Assembly (NCBI GenBank): GCA_910589415.1
Contig: OU342635.1
Coordinates: 39,024,929-39,088,928 of the forward strand
From: Malachius bipustulatus
Lineage: Eukaryota; Arthropoda; Insecta; Coleoptera; Melyridae
Direction of reading: 5' to 3'
DNA length: 64,000 nucleotides
Shown here one piece after another: positions 26,701-37,450 of the stretch; position 1 is the first letter of the stretch, and each line of letters starts with the position of its first letter. Both the position numbers and the translations under genes were made by a program. The notes below the pieces were generated by a model. It ran no database searches. It was not told the DNA's origin and was given only the letters and a program-made list of their open reading frames with translations.

Positions 26701-28348
26701 AAGACTTTCTAATTATTATTTCTGCAGAAATAAGCCATTCGTGATACTTTCAGTGAAATAGAACAGCTCAAAAGGAAACTCTGGTTGATAAATTAAAGTC
26801 AACCGGTGGCGCCTCAGATTATAGCACTAGTCTTTTCTAATAAAAAGGAGGAAGCATCGGTATTAATTATTTAGATAAGATAAAGTCGCTCTACTCCGAT
26901 AATTATGGGCTGCGACAACTTGCTCAATATCCAGCTTCATGTAAACGAAATAAATAGTTAAATAGACGCCACAAACATCCAGAGAAAGACATGGATTCGA
27001 ACCCAGTCCGAGGCAGTCCAACGGTTTAGTAGGCTACACTTCTAACCCGCCGAGTCACCACCAGCTCTATAAAATTAAAAAACCAGTCTAAACGCCGTGT
27101 TAGTTCGAATCGCTGTCAGGGCTGGAACTATATCCATTTTAATCATGTTTGTGGATGTCTATTATATAAATATAAAATATTTAAAAAAATAATTTTGTCA
27201 TTGAGTTAGATAATTTTATAAAAATTGAAATTGCTATAATGAAACAATCCACAAATACCTGCCTATTATCATACAGCTAACGAGTTAAATGTGTCATGTC
27301 CAATTCAGGGTAGGTATTACCTATTCAATGCTATGATATTCAATAAATCTTTAAATCAGACTAGCATCCTTATATGAAGTGGCAGCAGTATTATTTCTTG
27401 ATGTTGAATCCACCCATCTTGATAAGAAATCAGAAAAAAAAGTCCAGCATCACCGCAAAAACGCGTTGCTTTCATCAAAAAGAAGAGAAAATGTAGTGAT
27501 ATTGCTTTCTTTTCACGATGTTAGCTTCCAAATTTTGGGAAATGAAATGATGTTTGAGAAGACAATATTCCAGAAAGAAGAAAGAAAGAATTTATGGAAA
27601 AATTCTAACCTCTTTCCTCGATCTCTATGTAACTAATCTCAGAGAAAAAATTGCAGCACTTGAATATACCTACACGTGTAGTAATTGGGAAAACATTTCT
27701 ATCCTTTATTAAAAAAAAACTAAACTAAAAAAAATCCTCTAAACTATGAAACCATTACGAAAATGTAGATTTTTTGTGAATTTTATAAACGAGAGATTAT
27801 TTGAAATTATTTGAAAATTTTGACAAATTACTTTTTAGGATCTTGTCATAGAACCAATTTTTGAAATAGGTGAAGAAATGCAGGTATTTCCCCTAAATAA
27901 GTAATTCTCACAATGTACCAGAAATATCAGCCTTGCTTGCTTTTCATCATTCTATACTTCATTACTAAGGAAAATTATAAAATCTCACTTAGAAAATTAT
28001 TAATTATAAAACTCATAAAAAAAATCATGAAAATTTATTAAATATTGAAGAATAACAATGAGCAGCAGACGAATTTGAAAATTTTGTAATGTGACTACTA
28101 ACAAAAAATAATAATTTATTTTAGGAGACTTAAGCACCAATTTTTCATTTTATAAAAACTGCGTCAATAAATGCTGATATACTGGATTGATTACAATTAT
28201 TGCAATTTTCATATTAATTTTGTGAAAAAAAAATTACACAGCTTACCGAGTTGTCTATATGGCCTTTATTATCATCAATAACCGGTCCAGCAGTAGCTAT
28301 TGCGAGGAAAATTGCAGCGAACACAACACTAATCACTTTAGAGTCCAT
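14560..28348 (-). CDS. Osiris family protein (DUF1676), 4 exons, 283 aa
   Basis: Join complement(14560-14772, 16356-16589, 22799-23101, 28247-28348). The exons are 102, 303, 234 and 213 nt and every junction is phase 0. Seen in order: signal peptide ending about residue 20 (ATAGPV); Cys55 and Cys63 spaced C-x7-C; an acidic mid-region; basic RKKKG (172-176); the hydrophobic Lys ladder FKALVLLVGKALIVSKLAL (198-216) typical of DUF1676; a His-rich segment (about 238-252); AQKMAY (271-276), matching the family AQxLAY motif; tail SAQIPAN. Known: Osiris genes are clustered in insects, are expressed in cuticle-secreting epithelia and have endosomal or secretory roles. Its 3' end faces gene A. The introns are 1.6, 6.2 and 5.1 kb. 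The Tyr-Glu-Val-Val/His-rich tail may place it near Osi6/Osi7, but I cannot prove orthology, so no symbol is given. Confidence 0.92.
14773..16355 (-). other. Intron 3 of gene B
   Basis: 1.6 kb, phase 0. AT-rich; no repeat or gene recognised. Confidence 0.55.
16356..16589 (-). CDS. Gene B exon 3 (DUF1676 core)
   Basis: Acceptor TTTTAAG lies just before 16589 and donor GTAAGG starts at 16355; 78 codons. It encodes the RKKKGN basic patch and the start of the hydrophobic Lys ladder ending KALIVSK, the most conserved string of the family. Confidence 0.93.
21761..21793. repeat. Hairpin of two inverted TGACGTCA sites
   Basis: ATGACGTCAA (21761-21770) and TTGACGTCAT (21784-21793) are perfect inverse copies around a 13-nt loop, each including the bZIP core TGACGTCA. 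It lies in intron 2 of gene B. It may be a regulatory site pair or a MITE stem. Confidence 0.45.
22390..22750. mobile_element. Possible decayed fragment of the 5.4-kb fold-back family
   Basis: The segment around 22495-22555 (AAATCGGGATTTTCACTTG followed by TTTATAACTTG) resembles the inner arm of the element at 5422-6284, and GGTAACCATTTCTGGTAACC recalls its ACTTCCGGTATAACCGG block. Low similarity by eye only. Confidence 0.3.
22799..23101 (-). CDS. Gene B exon 2 (two-cysteine region)
   Basis: Acceptor ACAAATAG lies just before 23101 and donor GTAAGG starts at 22798; 101 codons. It contains the C-x7-C pair (KCSDRDISACMMLKL), the conserved Osiris cysteine region, followed by an amphipathic segment and FMDKVSSFLQTRSLKWK. 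Confidence 0.92.
26829..27066 (-). mobile_element. tRNA-derived SINE, copy 1
   Basis: On the minus strand, a pol III A-box-like TGGTGACTCGG (near 27065-27055) is followed about 50 nt later by a B-box GGTTCGAATCC (27003-26993), as in tRNA-headed SINEs. The body and 3' block (CCCATAATTATCGGAG, GAGCGACTTTATCTTA) match the copy at 59330-59565. The 3' end is A-rich. Confidence 0.65.
27088..27180 (+). mobile_element. tRNA-like SINE head fragment
   Basis: A B-box-like AGTTCGAATCG (near 27110) is followed by GTTTGTGGATGTCTATTAT, similar to the downstream part of the SINE head. It sits head-to-head with the copy at 26829-27066. Confidence 0.4.
28247..28348 (-). CDS. Gene B exon 1 (signal peptide)
   Basis: ATG at 28348-28346; donor GTAAGC begins at 28246. 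The 34 codons encode a hydrophobic signal peptide (MDSKVISVVFAAIFLAIATA) and a short acidic stretch. The exon ends in phase 0. It lies about 120 bp downstream of a strong TATA box. It is too short for a standard ORF screen and was found by looking for a leader exon compatible with exon 2. Confidence 0.85.
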
Positions 28349-28466
28349 TGTCACTTATCTGTTTAAGAACTGACAACAATAAAAAATCTTTGGTAATTTT
28401 TTTGTTAAAAAACAACTGTCATGACCACAGTTGCAAAATGAATGAAGATCTGTGGAAGTGGTAAGA

Positions 28467-28475
28467 TTTTATATA
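28467..28475 (-). promoter_or_regulatory. TATA box of gene B
   Basis: TATATAAAA on the minus strand lies about 120 bp before the gene B start codon, which would put the transcription start near 28440-28445 and give a leader of roughly 95 nt. Confidence 0.6.
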
Positions 28476-28476
28476 T

Positions 28477-31400
28477 CAGCTCGAAACGCCTTTGCAATGT
28501 GTGTCGTATGGACCAGTTGAATCGAAGAATTAGGTCTGCAAGAGTGTCTTTCGCCTCAAGAGGCTGCTTTAAAACGGTTCGCTGTACGTCTGGTCGACTC
28601 TACCTGGAGTAAGGTCAATTATAGTCAATCCTAGATGTGATTTATAAAGACAGTGAAAATTTAGAAGCTGTAAGAAAATCCTGTTCAGATTGTTCCTTTT
28701 AATTAATGCAAGTGAAATTACTGGTTTCTTTATAGCACACGACGAAAGTTTTCTCAATATTCGGAATTGTAGTTGGTAATTTATTCTGAACGGTTATACT
28801 CAGTTGTGTCGGTCGTTTAAATACTTGACAGTAATATTTTTATGACACACCTTTAGAGATTATTCTTTGAAGTAGGTAGGTAGGTATATCGTATTTCATT
28901 ATTAGGAAAATTAATGATTTCTATTTGATTTTCTACATTTTTTACAGTCTACAATATAATCGGGTGCTGATGCGGAGAAATACCTACCTATCAAGGGGCA
29001 CTTAAAGGGGCTGCCTGCTCAAGCAAGTAATGAACTGCAAACTGAGTGTCTTTATTTTAATGGGGAATAAAATATTTCCATTTAGGTCGAACGTGCTAAA
29101 CATTTTTTCTCTTTCAAACGCCTTTTCAAATGATAAGCTTGTATTTGATTTTAAGTTTTAGAAACGGGAGTCAAAATTTCATTTTAACAATAATTTAAAA
29201 TAGTTTTGGTATAAAAAATTATAAACCTGGCATCATTGAAAAAGATCGAAATTTCAAAGAATCTCATTTTCCCGAAAAGTTTACCCAAAATTTTGATTTC
29301 ATTTCGTGCGCTGTGAGCAGAAGCGATATTTTGTAGAACTCTTCTTATTCTTATCCTGACGATTTTTCCCTATAAAATTAATTTTTTCTATAACAAAATT
29401 TAATTATTATTTGGTTATTTCGTTGAACTTCCAAAATATTCAGAACTTTGAGGATATCGCGATCATGCTGTAATTGTTTTTTTTTTTATTAATTCTTTTG
29501 AATAATAGGCTGATGAACAATCTAATATTTCTGAATACTTTTTTCCAACGGTTCCTAATAATCTTTTGCAAAGGAATTTTTGTGTCATTTATTTGGGCTA
29601 ATCCCAAATTTTTACTAGAATTTTGTGTACCTAATACAACGTGTACATTGATTGAAAAGGAGCAGACTTTCCATGGTTCCCATCATGTTTAGGAAATTTT
29701 TATCCTAAAAAGAGATCCTATTTACATTTGCTTCATTTATTTGATTGCTGTTTATTAATTTTTGTGACCGTTGTCCTGCTGAACTTTTTTACTTGGCGAA
29801 TTTTTGTTTTTAATCGTTGCTAATCCTAAATTTCCATAGACTTTGGTGTGATTAATCCACGACTTTCTTAGAAAGATAAAGAGCTTGAGGAACTTACATC
29901 TAGCTGTAGTTGTAAATATTGACCTTTTCTTGTAATTTTTTCCTGATTTTCTATTTTTTTTTTTGATTTTGATACATCCTAAATTCTATTAAATGGCTTT
30001 GACATTCTCTAGCGGGCTTTTATGAAAATGTGGATAAATTTGGAGGACTGACACATTCTGGAAACTTTTTCCAAGAAATATTTTTTTTTTGGTATTCCCA
30101 ATTTACACCTGAAATCTTATCATACTTGGTGACATTAGCGATACACTTCTGACAACGTTCAAGAATCAAGTTGTTAAAAGAGTTTGATGAAGTTCCATGA
30201 CAAAATATCTTGATCAGTTTCTAGTTCTTTTGGTTGATATTAAATCCTGAAGTGTCCCGTTTTATTTTGTGTTTTTTTTATTGCCTTTAATTTATGTAAT
30301 TTATTTATATTTCAATGCTTTAAGTTATAACAAAAGAGTGTTCATTTATTAAGCTTAATAAGTTTAAATTGGGATGTAAGAGAGGCTGTAAATTTTTAAG
30401 AAAACTTTTTTACTTTTATAAACTGAAAAATTGTCCTCATAAAATATCTAACAGCAAATAAATTATCCTAAACAATAAATTATATACCTAATCACAATGA
30501 TACAAATATTTAATTCCTAATCAAACATCAAATATAAATAACTATACAAATAAATACAACAATACATTAGTCAAGTTAGGTACTTTGAGATAACAATACG
30601 AACATACACATAACTGATGAGCAATTATCATGAACTTACGACATGAATGAAGACATTTTAACACCTTGCTCATCATTAGCATCCTCAATAGTTAAAGCAA
30701 ACACATTGACAAGCATATCATGGCACAAAGGTAAACACCTTCTTATTTGATTACCTTTCTTTACATTTCTATTATCTAAGAGATTACGTGCTTGCATTAA
30801 ATAAATGTTTGATGGATTATTATTGTCTTACGTTTGCCTTCTTTAAGCTTTGGGTAAACTCTTATAGGATTTAATAGAGCATGTAAATCTTTAAACCGAA
30901 AAATAATAATTATCCTTTAATCTTCCGTCATAGGCTATTATTTGCTTATTAATCTCTCAGAATATTTAACAAAATGATAAGTCAGCCGTAAATTCTAATG
31001 GACCATTTTTGATTATTATTCGCGTCAATTAATGAAATCCATACCAGTGGCCCACTTTCAGGCTAGTTTATTAAATGACTGTGAAGATCAAGTTTAGTCT
31101 ATGCTCATAAAGGTTGCTAAAAAGTCGCGATGAAACGAAAGCAAATTTTATTTCAAAACCTTTTATCTAACCACTTTCTTCTATGAATAAGAAAGTAATC
31201 TTACTCTTACGCTTGGAAATGTAACAATCATCGCCGGTTGTAATTAATATTATTTCATATAAGTGGTTTCATCGTTTGAAGATCTAACAGTAGCCAGATG
31301 TTATTAAATATAATTTAAAATTTTAATTCAACTCTTATGAATATTCTACGAATATAATAAACGAAGTGAAGATTTTAATAAGTAAGCATACTTATACACT

Positions 31401-31600
31401 ATTAATTTATTTTGAATACCTAAATGTACTTTAATAGAAAATCAGATTAGTTCTTAATAAAATTTCGAAAAAAGGAAATGGTCAGAAAATAAGACCACCT
31501 CATTAATGAGCCAAATTTAAACTTGATGTTGACTCGTATTCTAAACGATATTTCAACGAAATTTTTTTATTGAATTAGGCTCAGCTTCAACCACTGAGGG
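28477..31600. other. Intergenic, 5' side of gene B
   Basis: Promoter-distal DNA of gene B. The 29.4-30.3 kb stretch is T-rich, probably an unrecognised repeat; I see no gene. Confidence 0.5.
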
Positions 31601-33690
31601 TTATTATTATTAGCAACAGCAGGTCAATAGATTAGATCAGGTTATAGACGACGGCCTCCTTGAAGAAGTCGAGTATGTTGTTGATGAAACGGGGGTCTAC
31701 AATGATATCACTAGAGGCAACAATATGGTGTTTGGAACACAGTGGTTGAAGAGCAGTACATCAGAAAATGGTGTGGTAATGCAGAAGGAGCAGACAGAAG
31801 ATCAGAAGAAGGTTATCTGGAGAGAAGGAATACGTGGGTTAGTCCAGTGTGCTCTAGTTTGATTCTATTGAGTTAGACCGGATCGTGTCACTTGGATGGG
31901 AACCCCTCCCAGCTAGTGACGGAGGGTTTTAATGTTTTAAGAAAAGATTGATTTAGGTTTCAGTTTTCTTGCCAAAGGGTAATGATTTTTGATTGGTCGA
32001 GTGTCGTGACGTCGTTCGAAAGATGGATGTGGGTAACGTTTAGGTCACGCTGTAGCAGTTCTTTTGGCTACTGAGTCGGCTTTATCATTCCCTTGAATGC
32101 CGACATGGGAAGGTGTATGTATACATTATAGAGGATGATCCTATTTGGGCATTTCGCAACCTTGGCTTTAATTTGTTTGAGAAGAGGATTGAAGATGAAA
32201 ACCTGTTGAATAGCGAGGAGAAAGCCAAAAAAGATTATGAATCGTTGTTAGGGGATGGAACTCGGCACAGAAATTCCTGCGAAATCTTGGCAGGCGTAAG
32301 CCCAGTTCGCTAAAAGGAGTGATCATTGCACAGAAAACCCTTTGTTTGACAGTAAACACAACTACTGTCTAACTGTACAATTAAGTTGCTGCTGGTTGTT
32401 GATTTTGTGTCAACGACCAGGGAGATGGTAGCAAACGCGCTCTAGAAATTCAAGTGCTAATTTCTGTTTCATTGCGAATTCTTTTATAGAGAGGAAGGGA
32501 TGAGACGAGAATTAGAATCGAAAAGCGGTTTGACGTTGTAAGAAGTAACAAGAGAAAAATTGAGACATTTTGGAATAAGGGTAGTACATTGACGGCGTAG
32601 TTTAGCGAGTAGTTTAGCGACGTACGTTTGGCTAATAGCTGGAAAGGTAGTTCACCTGTGAGTGAAAGAACATTTTCAATTAGGGCTGTAGCAATTCTCA
32701 GAACCGTTGACTGAATGACTTCAATAGGCTTGCGGTGTGAGTTCCTGGAGGGCAAGTAGGGAATGATTTCATTCTCAAGCTTGGATCGAATGATACTGCG
32801 ATAAATTAGAAGAAACGTGTTGTTATCGCCCCCCCCCCCCAAGTGACACGACGAAACTCTTATCAGATTTATTCAGCCATTGAAACAGCCTTTTTTCTAT
32901 GTCATCGATATGCCTCCAGTTCCACCTAGGTACTGTCAAAGGTATTACCTACCTACCAAGGTATTTTATGTGATCTGTAAAAAGGCTTCTGCCATGGAGT
33001 CTGAGGAGCTGAGATTCCATAATTTTACCCTTGCTGTATTTTTGAGGCAGAAAATTTGAAATCTGATCTTTTGCACCATACCATTGCATGTCGGAGAGAA
33101 ACGATTGAAGGGTTTTTTGCATGAGTTTTGTGGTTTTCCCTTTAAGGTAAATGAGGAGATCATATGCATACAAACTGCATCGAACAGGCTGATTTATTTT
33201 CTCGGCTGAGTTGTTGACAGCGTTGAGAAACAGGGTGGCATTAATAGTAGAGCCCAGAGGGATGCCGTTTTGTAGATTCCTACTTTCGAATAGTATGTTG
33301 GTAATTTTGACTCTGAGGGTTCTGTTGCATAGGAAGTTTTGGATGAAAGGCAATGATGTTCCCTGATTTTTTCCCCATTTTTCAACCTGTGCTAGTATTT
33401 GTTAGCCATCACTTCGTGGATTTCTGATTCAAATTGCACTAAGTGTTCTAAGCAGAATGCAGAAGGTTGAACTGCTCAAGGTGCCAGGTTAAGCGATTAT
33501 TACCGATTTTTCCAAGCAGTTTAAACATTGTGCAGGTCAGAGGTGCAGGCCGATAAAAGGTTTTAAGATTTAAAAGTTTGTTGGACTTGAGAAGCAGGAT
33601 AATATGAGATTTAGACCAGGCACGAGGAAATTCTTGTTTTGGCCATATTATGTTTAAAATGCTGAGAAGCATCATTCTCTTGGCTCAACC
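31601..33690 (-). pseudogene. I-clade-like non-LTR retrotransposon relic (RT + RNase H)
   Basis: Minus strand. RT fragments run in order from 33675: FYRPAPLTCTMFKLLGKI, then QNGIPLGSTINATLFL, then the catalytic box as YAYD (33170-33159) instead of YADD, then the thumb region near 32840-32450. RNase H remains near 32110 (PSHVGIQGNDKADSVAK). The 3' end carries (TAA)4 at 31612-31601, the usual tail of the I clade, which also has RNase H. Several frameshifts and the second Asp lost: dead. The 5' end is cut off near 33690, so endonuclease and ORF1 are missing. A C12 run interrupts the frame near 32829-32840. Confidence 0.75.
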
Positions 33691-33839
33691 AAATTGAGTT
33701 GACATTAAAATGAAATAAAAGTGGAGTTATAAAACTTTCAACTATACAGGAACGGTGGTAAAATTAAAGCTTAGTTCGTTAAATCAAACAATTTTTTTTT
33801 TAAATTCCATCAAAAAACCAGCCGTTTCATTTTTTTGAC

Positions 33840-34320
33840 TTACATCGAACTCATCGAAGGCTTCTTCAGGCTTTCTTTTCATTTTTTCGTTGTGTAACGC
33901 AGAGTACCCAGGCCCCTCAGTCTTTCGCGAAAAGCCACTGTGATCGTCTAGTTTTCCGAATTTCTCCTAATAGGACCGCTGTGTTTTCCTCGTTGTTTTT
34001 ACCGTTATCATTACCGTAGTCACCCCTGCTCTTTGATTGAGGTATGCCAGGATTACTATTATGGCCGAAACGGATGCGCAAAAGAACCTACTATGACTCA
34101 TTGTATCTCGGTTGATTGGGATTTCCCACAGAAAAGCGGGGAAATTTACTAAGACTTGTTGTTAACTGTGGACTTCCTGTCAGATGTCTAAAAGCGAATG
34201 ATGAGCGAGAGAATTCGTTTGCAAGAGCGTAAAATGGTGAAGGGCGAGAGGAGCTGTGATTTTGCATAGAGAGTACAAAACAATGGAAAGCGAATGATGA
34301 ATCCCTTTCATGCATTTTTC
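33840..34320 (-). pseudogene. Possible gag-like relic of an LTR retrotransposon
   Basis: A minus-strand frame (34315-34091 and onward after two stops) is rich in Asn, Pro, Arg and Gly, for example FSVGNPNQPRYNES and RIRFGHNSNPGIPQSKSRG, then NDNGKNNEENTAVLL. This composition resembles the C-terminal part of retrotransposon Gag. No zinc knuckle, protease or pol was found. Weak call. Confidence 0.3.
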
Positions 34321-34398
34321 AAACTCCAATCCATTTCGGATTCCACTCTTTTGCACACCTGTGCTTTCTTATTATTTCGTTTTGCTTTTGTTTCGTTT

Positions 34399-34661
34399 AC
34401 AGACTACCCGGTATATTGCGGGAATGTCTGTCTGATTTTATTTCAAGCATCAGCTTGAATTAATTGACGAGTACAACCACTTTGGTTACAGACTATCCGG
34501 GATATGGCGGAAATGTCTGTCTGTTTACCTATTCAACGATTTTCTTTGCCTAATTTCCTTTTTCTAGCTTCTTTGATTTCATTTCAAGCAACAGCTCGAA
34601 TTAATTAAAGAATACAACCATTTTGGTTACAGACTATCCGGGATATGGCGGAAATATCTGT
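34399..34661. repeat. Three repeated two-stem hairpins with compensatory changes
   Basis: Three 33-nt hairpins at 34399-34431, 34488-34520 and 34629-34661. Outer stem ACAGAC/GTCTGT, then inner stem TCCG/CGGA in copies 2 and 3 but CCCG/CGGG in copy 1: both sides changed together. Copies 2 and 3 sit in direct repeats of about 92 bp (34433-34525 and 34575-34666) that include CAAGCAACAGCTCGAATTAA-like sequence. Copy 3 has one outer mismatch (ATCTGT). Confidence 0.75.
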
Positions 34662-36406
34662 CTGTTTGTCGAGTTGCTAGCTTGGCTTGGATATCGAGAG
34701 CAGTGTTGCCATGTTTGTTTTGATTGCTACCTCCTCTTTAAGCATTATACGAAGGTCTTTCCAATTGCTTTTTTCTTTCTGTGAAAGCGGTTTTCCTGAA
34801 TTGAAGTCATACTCATGATAGTTGTTTTAACTCATTTTGTTTATTTGTTGTGTTGTCGTTTTACCTCACTGGGCAACCTTGATTTGGCCTCTTTTGGACC
34901 GTCAATACCTATTTGCCCTGCGGCTACCTTTTTGTTCTACCTGGCCTCGTAAGGCGATGAGTCAATATACCTTATCATTTCGAATATGACGTTCTCTGCA
35001 ATTCGTAGTTTCTTGTGCTATTTTAAATGTGATGACCAACTGACCAAACTAGGCCGCTATTCTATAATTATTCCTCAGGGTTCCCGTGGGCTTGCCTGGG
35101 TAATAATTGAATGCTGGAATTTTTATGAATACCTATATATTGGAGCCGGTGGGTTTTGTAATCGAGACCAACCATCGATTTCACCGTGGTCCGAGGTTTT
35201 TACCCCTAACACCTGTTAAGAAAGCAGATAACTCAGTCCAGACTGGCAATAACATTTTATAGCAATTTTCTGTGGAGTTTGTTTTTTAATTTTGATTGAA
35301 GTTGACATTCGTATGATGTGCTAAAGGAGTTTTGTATTTGATTGATTTTGATTGGCTTTTCACATGACTGATCGGGACTGATTTGTTTTTGCTTGCTTTG
35401 AATTCCTATTTGTGGAATTGTGATTGATAATCCGAGATTTATTTCGGTTATTGTTTTTCCTGTTATTTTTGATGAGCAGGTATTACACCTGACAGCTCTG
35501 CTTCGATTTGGCCTACTCTAATCTACACATTATGAGGGTGACTTATTACCTCGTTGCTTGCTACGATTTCCACTTTGAAGAGTCATGCTCTTTTACCGGA
35601 TCCCCGAGGTCTTCATCCGGACATCGAGATGAATGCCTCCCCCAACGTGTGGTAATCGAGTACCTATTATAAATCCTAATCAGGTGTTGTAATGGAACTA
35701 GTATTTCCTGATAATATTTGCGAGTAGCTGGTGCTAGATCTAACAACGCTGCCTTGTTTCTCTAGACCTGTTCTATTCTATTCTATATCTGAGGGTGCGC
35801 CGCTTCATTCATGATGATATAGATATACAACGAGAGGAATTGCTAACTTTCACTTTCTTAAAGTCGTATAATTTAAAGGGACATTTATTGCCTACACATC
35901 TGCGCTAAATAAACTCGGACTCTTCGAAAAATAGGATGATTAAATTATTTCTAATCACGGGCCGTTTTATTCACAGGTTATTAATTCCTCCTGGGTTTTA
36001 TTTTCTTCCTAGCTCTATCTCGATTTCCTATACGTGAATTTGTAAGTGTTTTTTGAAGTATTCCTCTTTCTTAATATTCGCTGAACGTGATCGAGTAGGT
36101 ACCTACTACTTACTGGTGGTGCTGCCTAATACCTAGCTGATTGTTTTGCCCGATTTAAAATGGGACCTGCATACGTGAATGCTGCGAATCGGCTTAATTA
36201 TCTACTTTTGTGGATTTTGTTTCGAAGAGAGATCTTCCCTAACTATTCTGTCAATGGACTTTCCCCAATTTGTGAAAGAAATTCCTTCAGAATATGCGCT
36301 TCGCCGTTTACTAGTGAATTAGTTCGAAGAACTTCTGCCAACAATGAGTATTGAGTTGCTTCAAGAAGCGATGCAAATTTATTGGATTTCCCGGGATAGG
36401 TAAATG

Positions 36407-36638
36407 AAATTCGACCGGAGTCCGCTATAATGCCATCTCTGGTCGAATTTTATTAGAATTGTGATTAGAAATTGGCGTGAAACGATATTTGCCCTTTTCG
36501 GGTTTTCAACTGGAATTTTTCCAAGGTAGATAAAGGAAATTCGACCGGAGTCCGCTATAATGACATCTCTGGTCGAATTTTCAGGTTTAGATAAGGATTA
36601 GGTAGCCCGGAGTCCACTATATGCCATCTCTGGGTACC
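36407..36638. repeat. Three repeated long-stem hairpins with covarying stems
   Basis: Copies at 36407-36450, 36537-36580 and 36601-36638. Copies 1 and 2: AAATTCGACCGGAG pairs with CTCTGGTCGAATTT (14 bp with one G-U) around the loop TCCGCTATAATGCCAT. Copy 3 keeps GGAG/CTCT and almost the same loop (TCCACTATATGCCAT) but has a different, still complementary outer stem, GGTA(G)CCC with GGGTACC. The preceding TAGATAAAGG-like segment is also repeated. Confidence 0.8.
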
Positions 36639-36716
36639 GTATAAAGGGTTAGGAAGTCAGATTCGACCTGCTCAGAAGCTGATCTCTATCTCCCTTTAGC
36701 TGCTGTAAGACGTCTG

Positions 36717-36724
36717 CTTTTATA
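36717..36724 (-). promoter_or_regulatory. TATA-like box upstream of the hairpin array
   Basis: TATAAAAG on the minus strand lies about 80 bp before the first hairpin when read on that strand. If it is the promoter of a degenerate LTR, the hairpins would lie in its leader. Speculative. Confidence 0.25.
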
Positions 36725-37450
36725 GAAGCGGTGGCCCGCTTTCTTAACACGACACGTAACAATGCACCTTATTGGCACTGCCTTATATCGTGATTTGTTT
36801 CTTATCATATCTCACTTGTCTTGAGATTTGGCAAGTTGACCTCGCGGCTACCTTACTAAATTGTCCTGAACTTCAACTACCTAAATTTTCTTTCAAATCG
36901 GCCGACGCGTTTTCGTCTTTTCATTGTACCTAGCTATTATAATTACACCGGCTTAACTTTCATCTCGCATTTTCACCTGCTTGCTATTTCGGGATCGTGG
37001 TGAATTTCCGGCTACCTTCATTTATTAATTCGCTCTATCGATTGGTGAAATTTTCATTATCGGGGGTGGAATACCTAGCGACTTACTATTGTCTTTGCAA
37101 GGGGTTATTGTTTGTCTTGTGGCGCGTAACTTTCCTTTCCCGTCTGTATCTAGGTCAGCTCATCCTTTCAATTGGTGCGAGGGTGTCTCCATAATACATC
37201 CACCACCATCTGGTGCGCTCCTCTCGATGCTTAAATGTGCTGGAATGTTACTAGCTAGAGCGATTTCTCCTTATGAATATCTAATATGCTGGCTTCAATA
37301 TTTCATTGGATTTTAGGGCGCGTAGTTGCGATTTAATTTCCTAACAATTTTACCTTTAGGTATTTACGTACCTATTCTTGCACTGTTTGGTTTTTCGGTT
37401 TGGGCTGATTTAGCGAGGGCGATGGAAATAATTTCCTTATCATCCTACCT

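Larger units (their letters stand above)
23102..28246 (-). other. Intron 1 of gene B
   Basis: 5.1 kb, phase 0. It contains a SINE copy (26829-27066) and a second tRNA-like head (27088-27180). The rest is AT-rich without recognised features. Confidence 0.55.
34662..37450. other. GC-richer block of unknown origin
   Basis: Apart from the hairpin array, this block has no credible open frame. It is visibly richer in GC than its surroundings and repeats short words such as CGGCTACCTT (near 34922, 36844 and 37011). Best guess: non-coding part of a large retroelement. Confidence 0.35.

Noticed and set aside
26990..27066. Genuine tRNA gene
   Set aside because: A and B boxes are present but no acceptor stem closes and SINE body sequence follows; a second copy shares that body.
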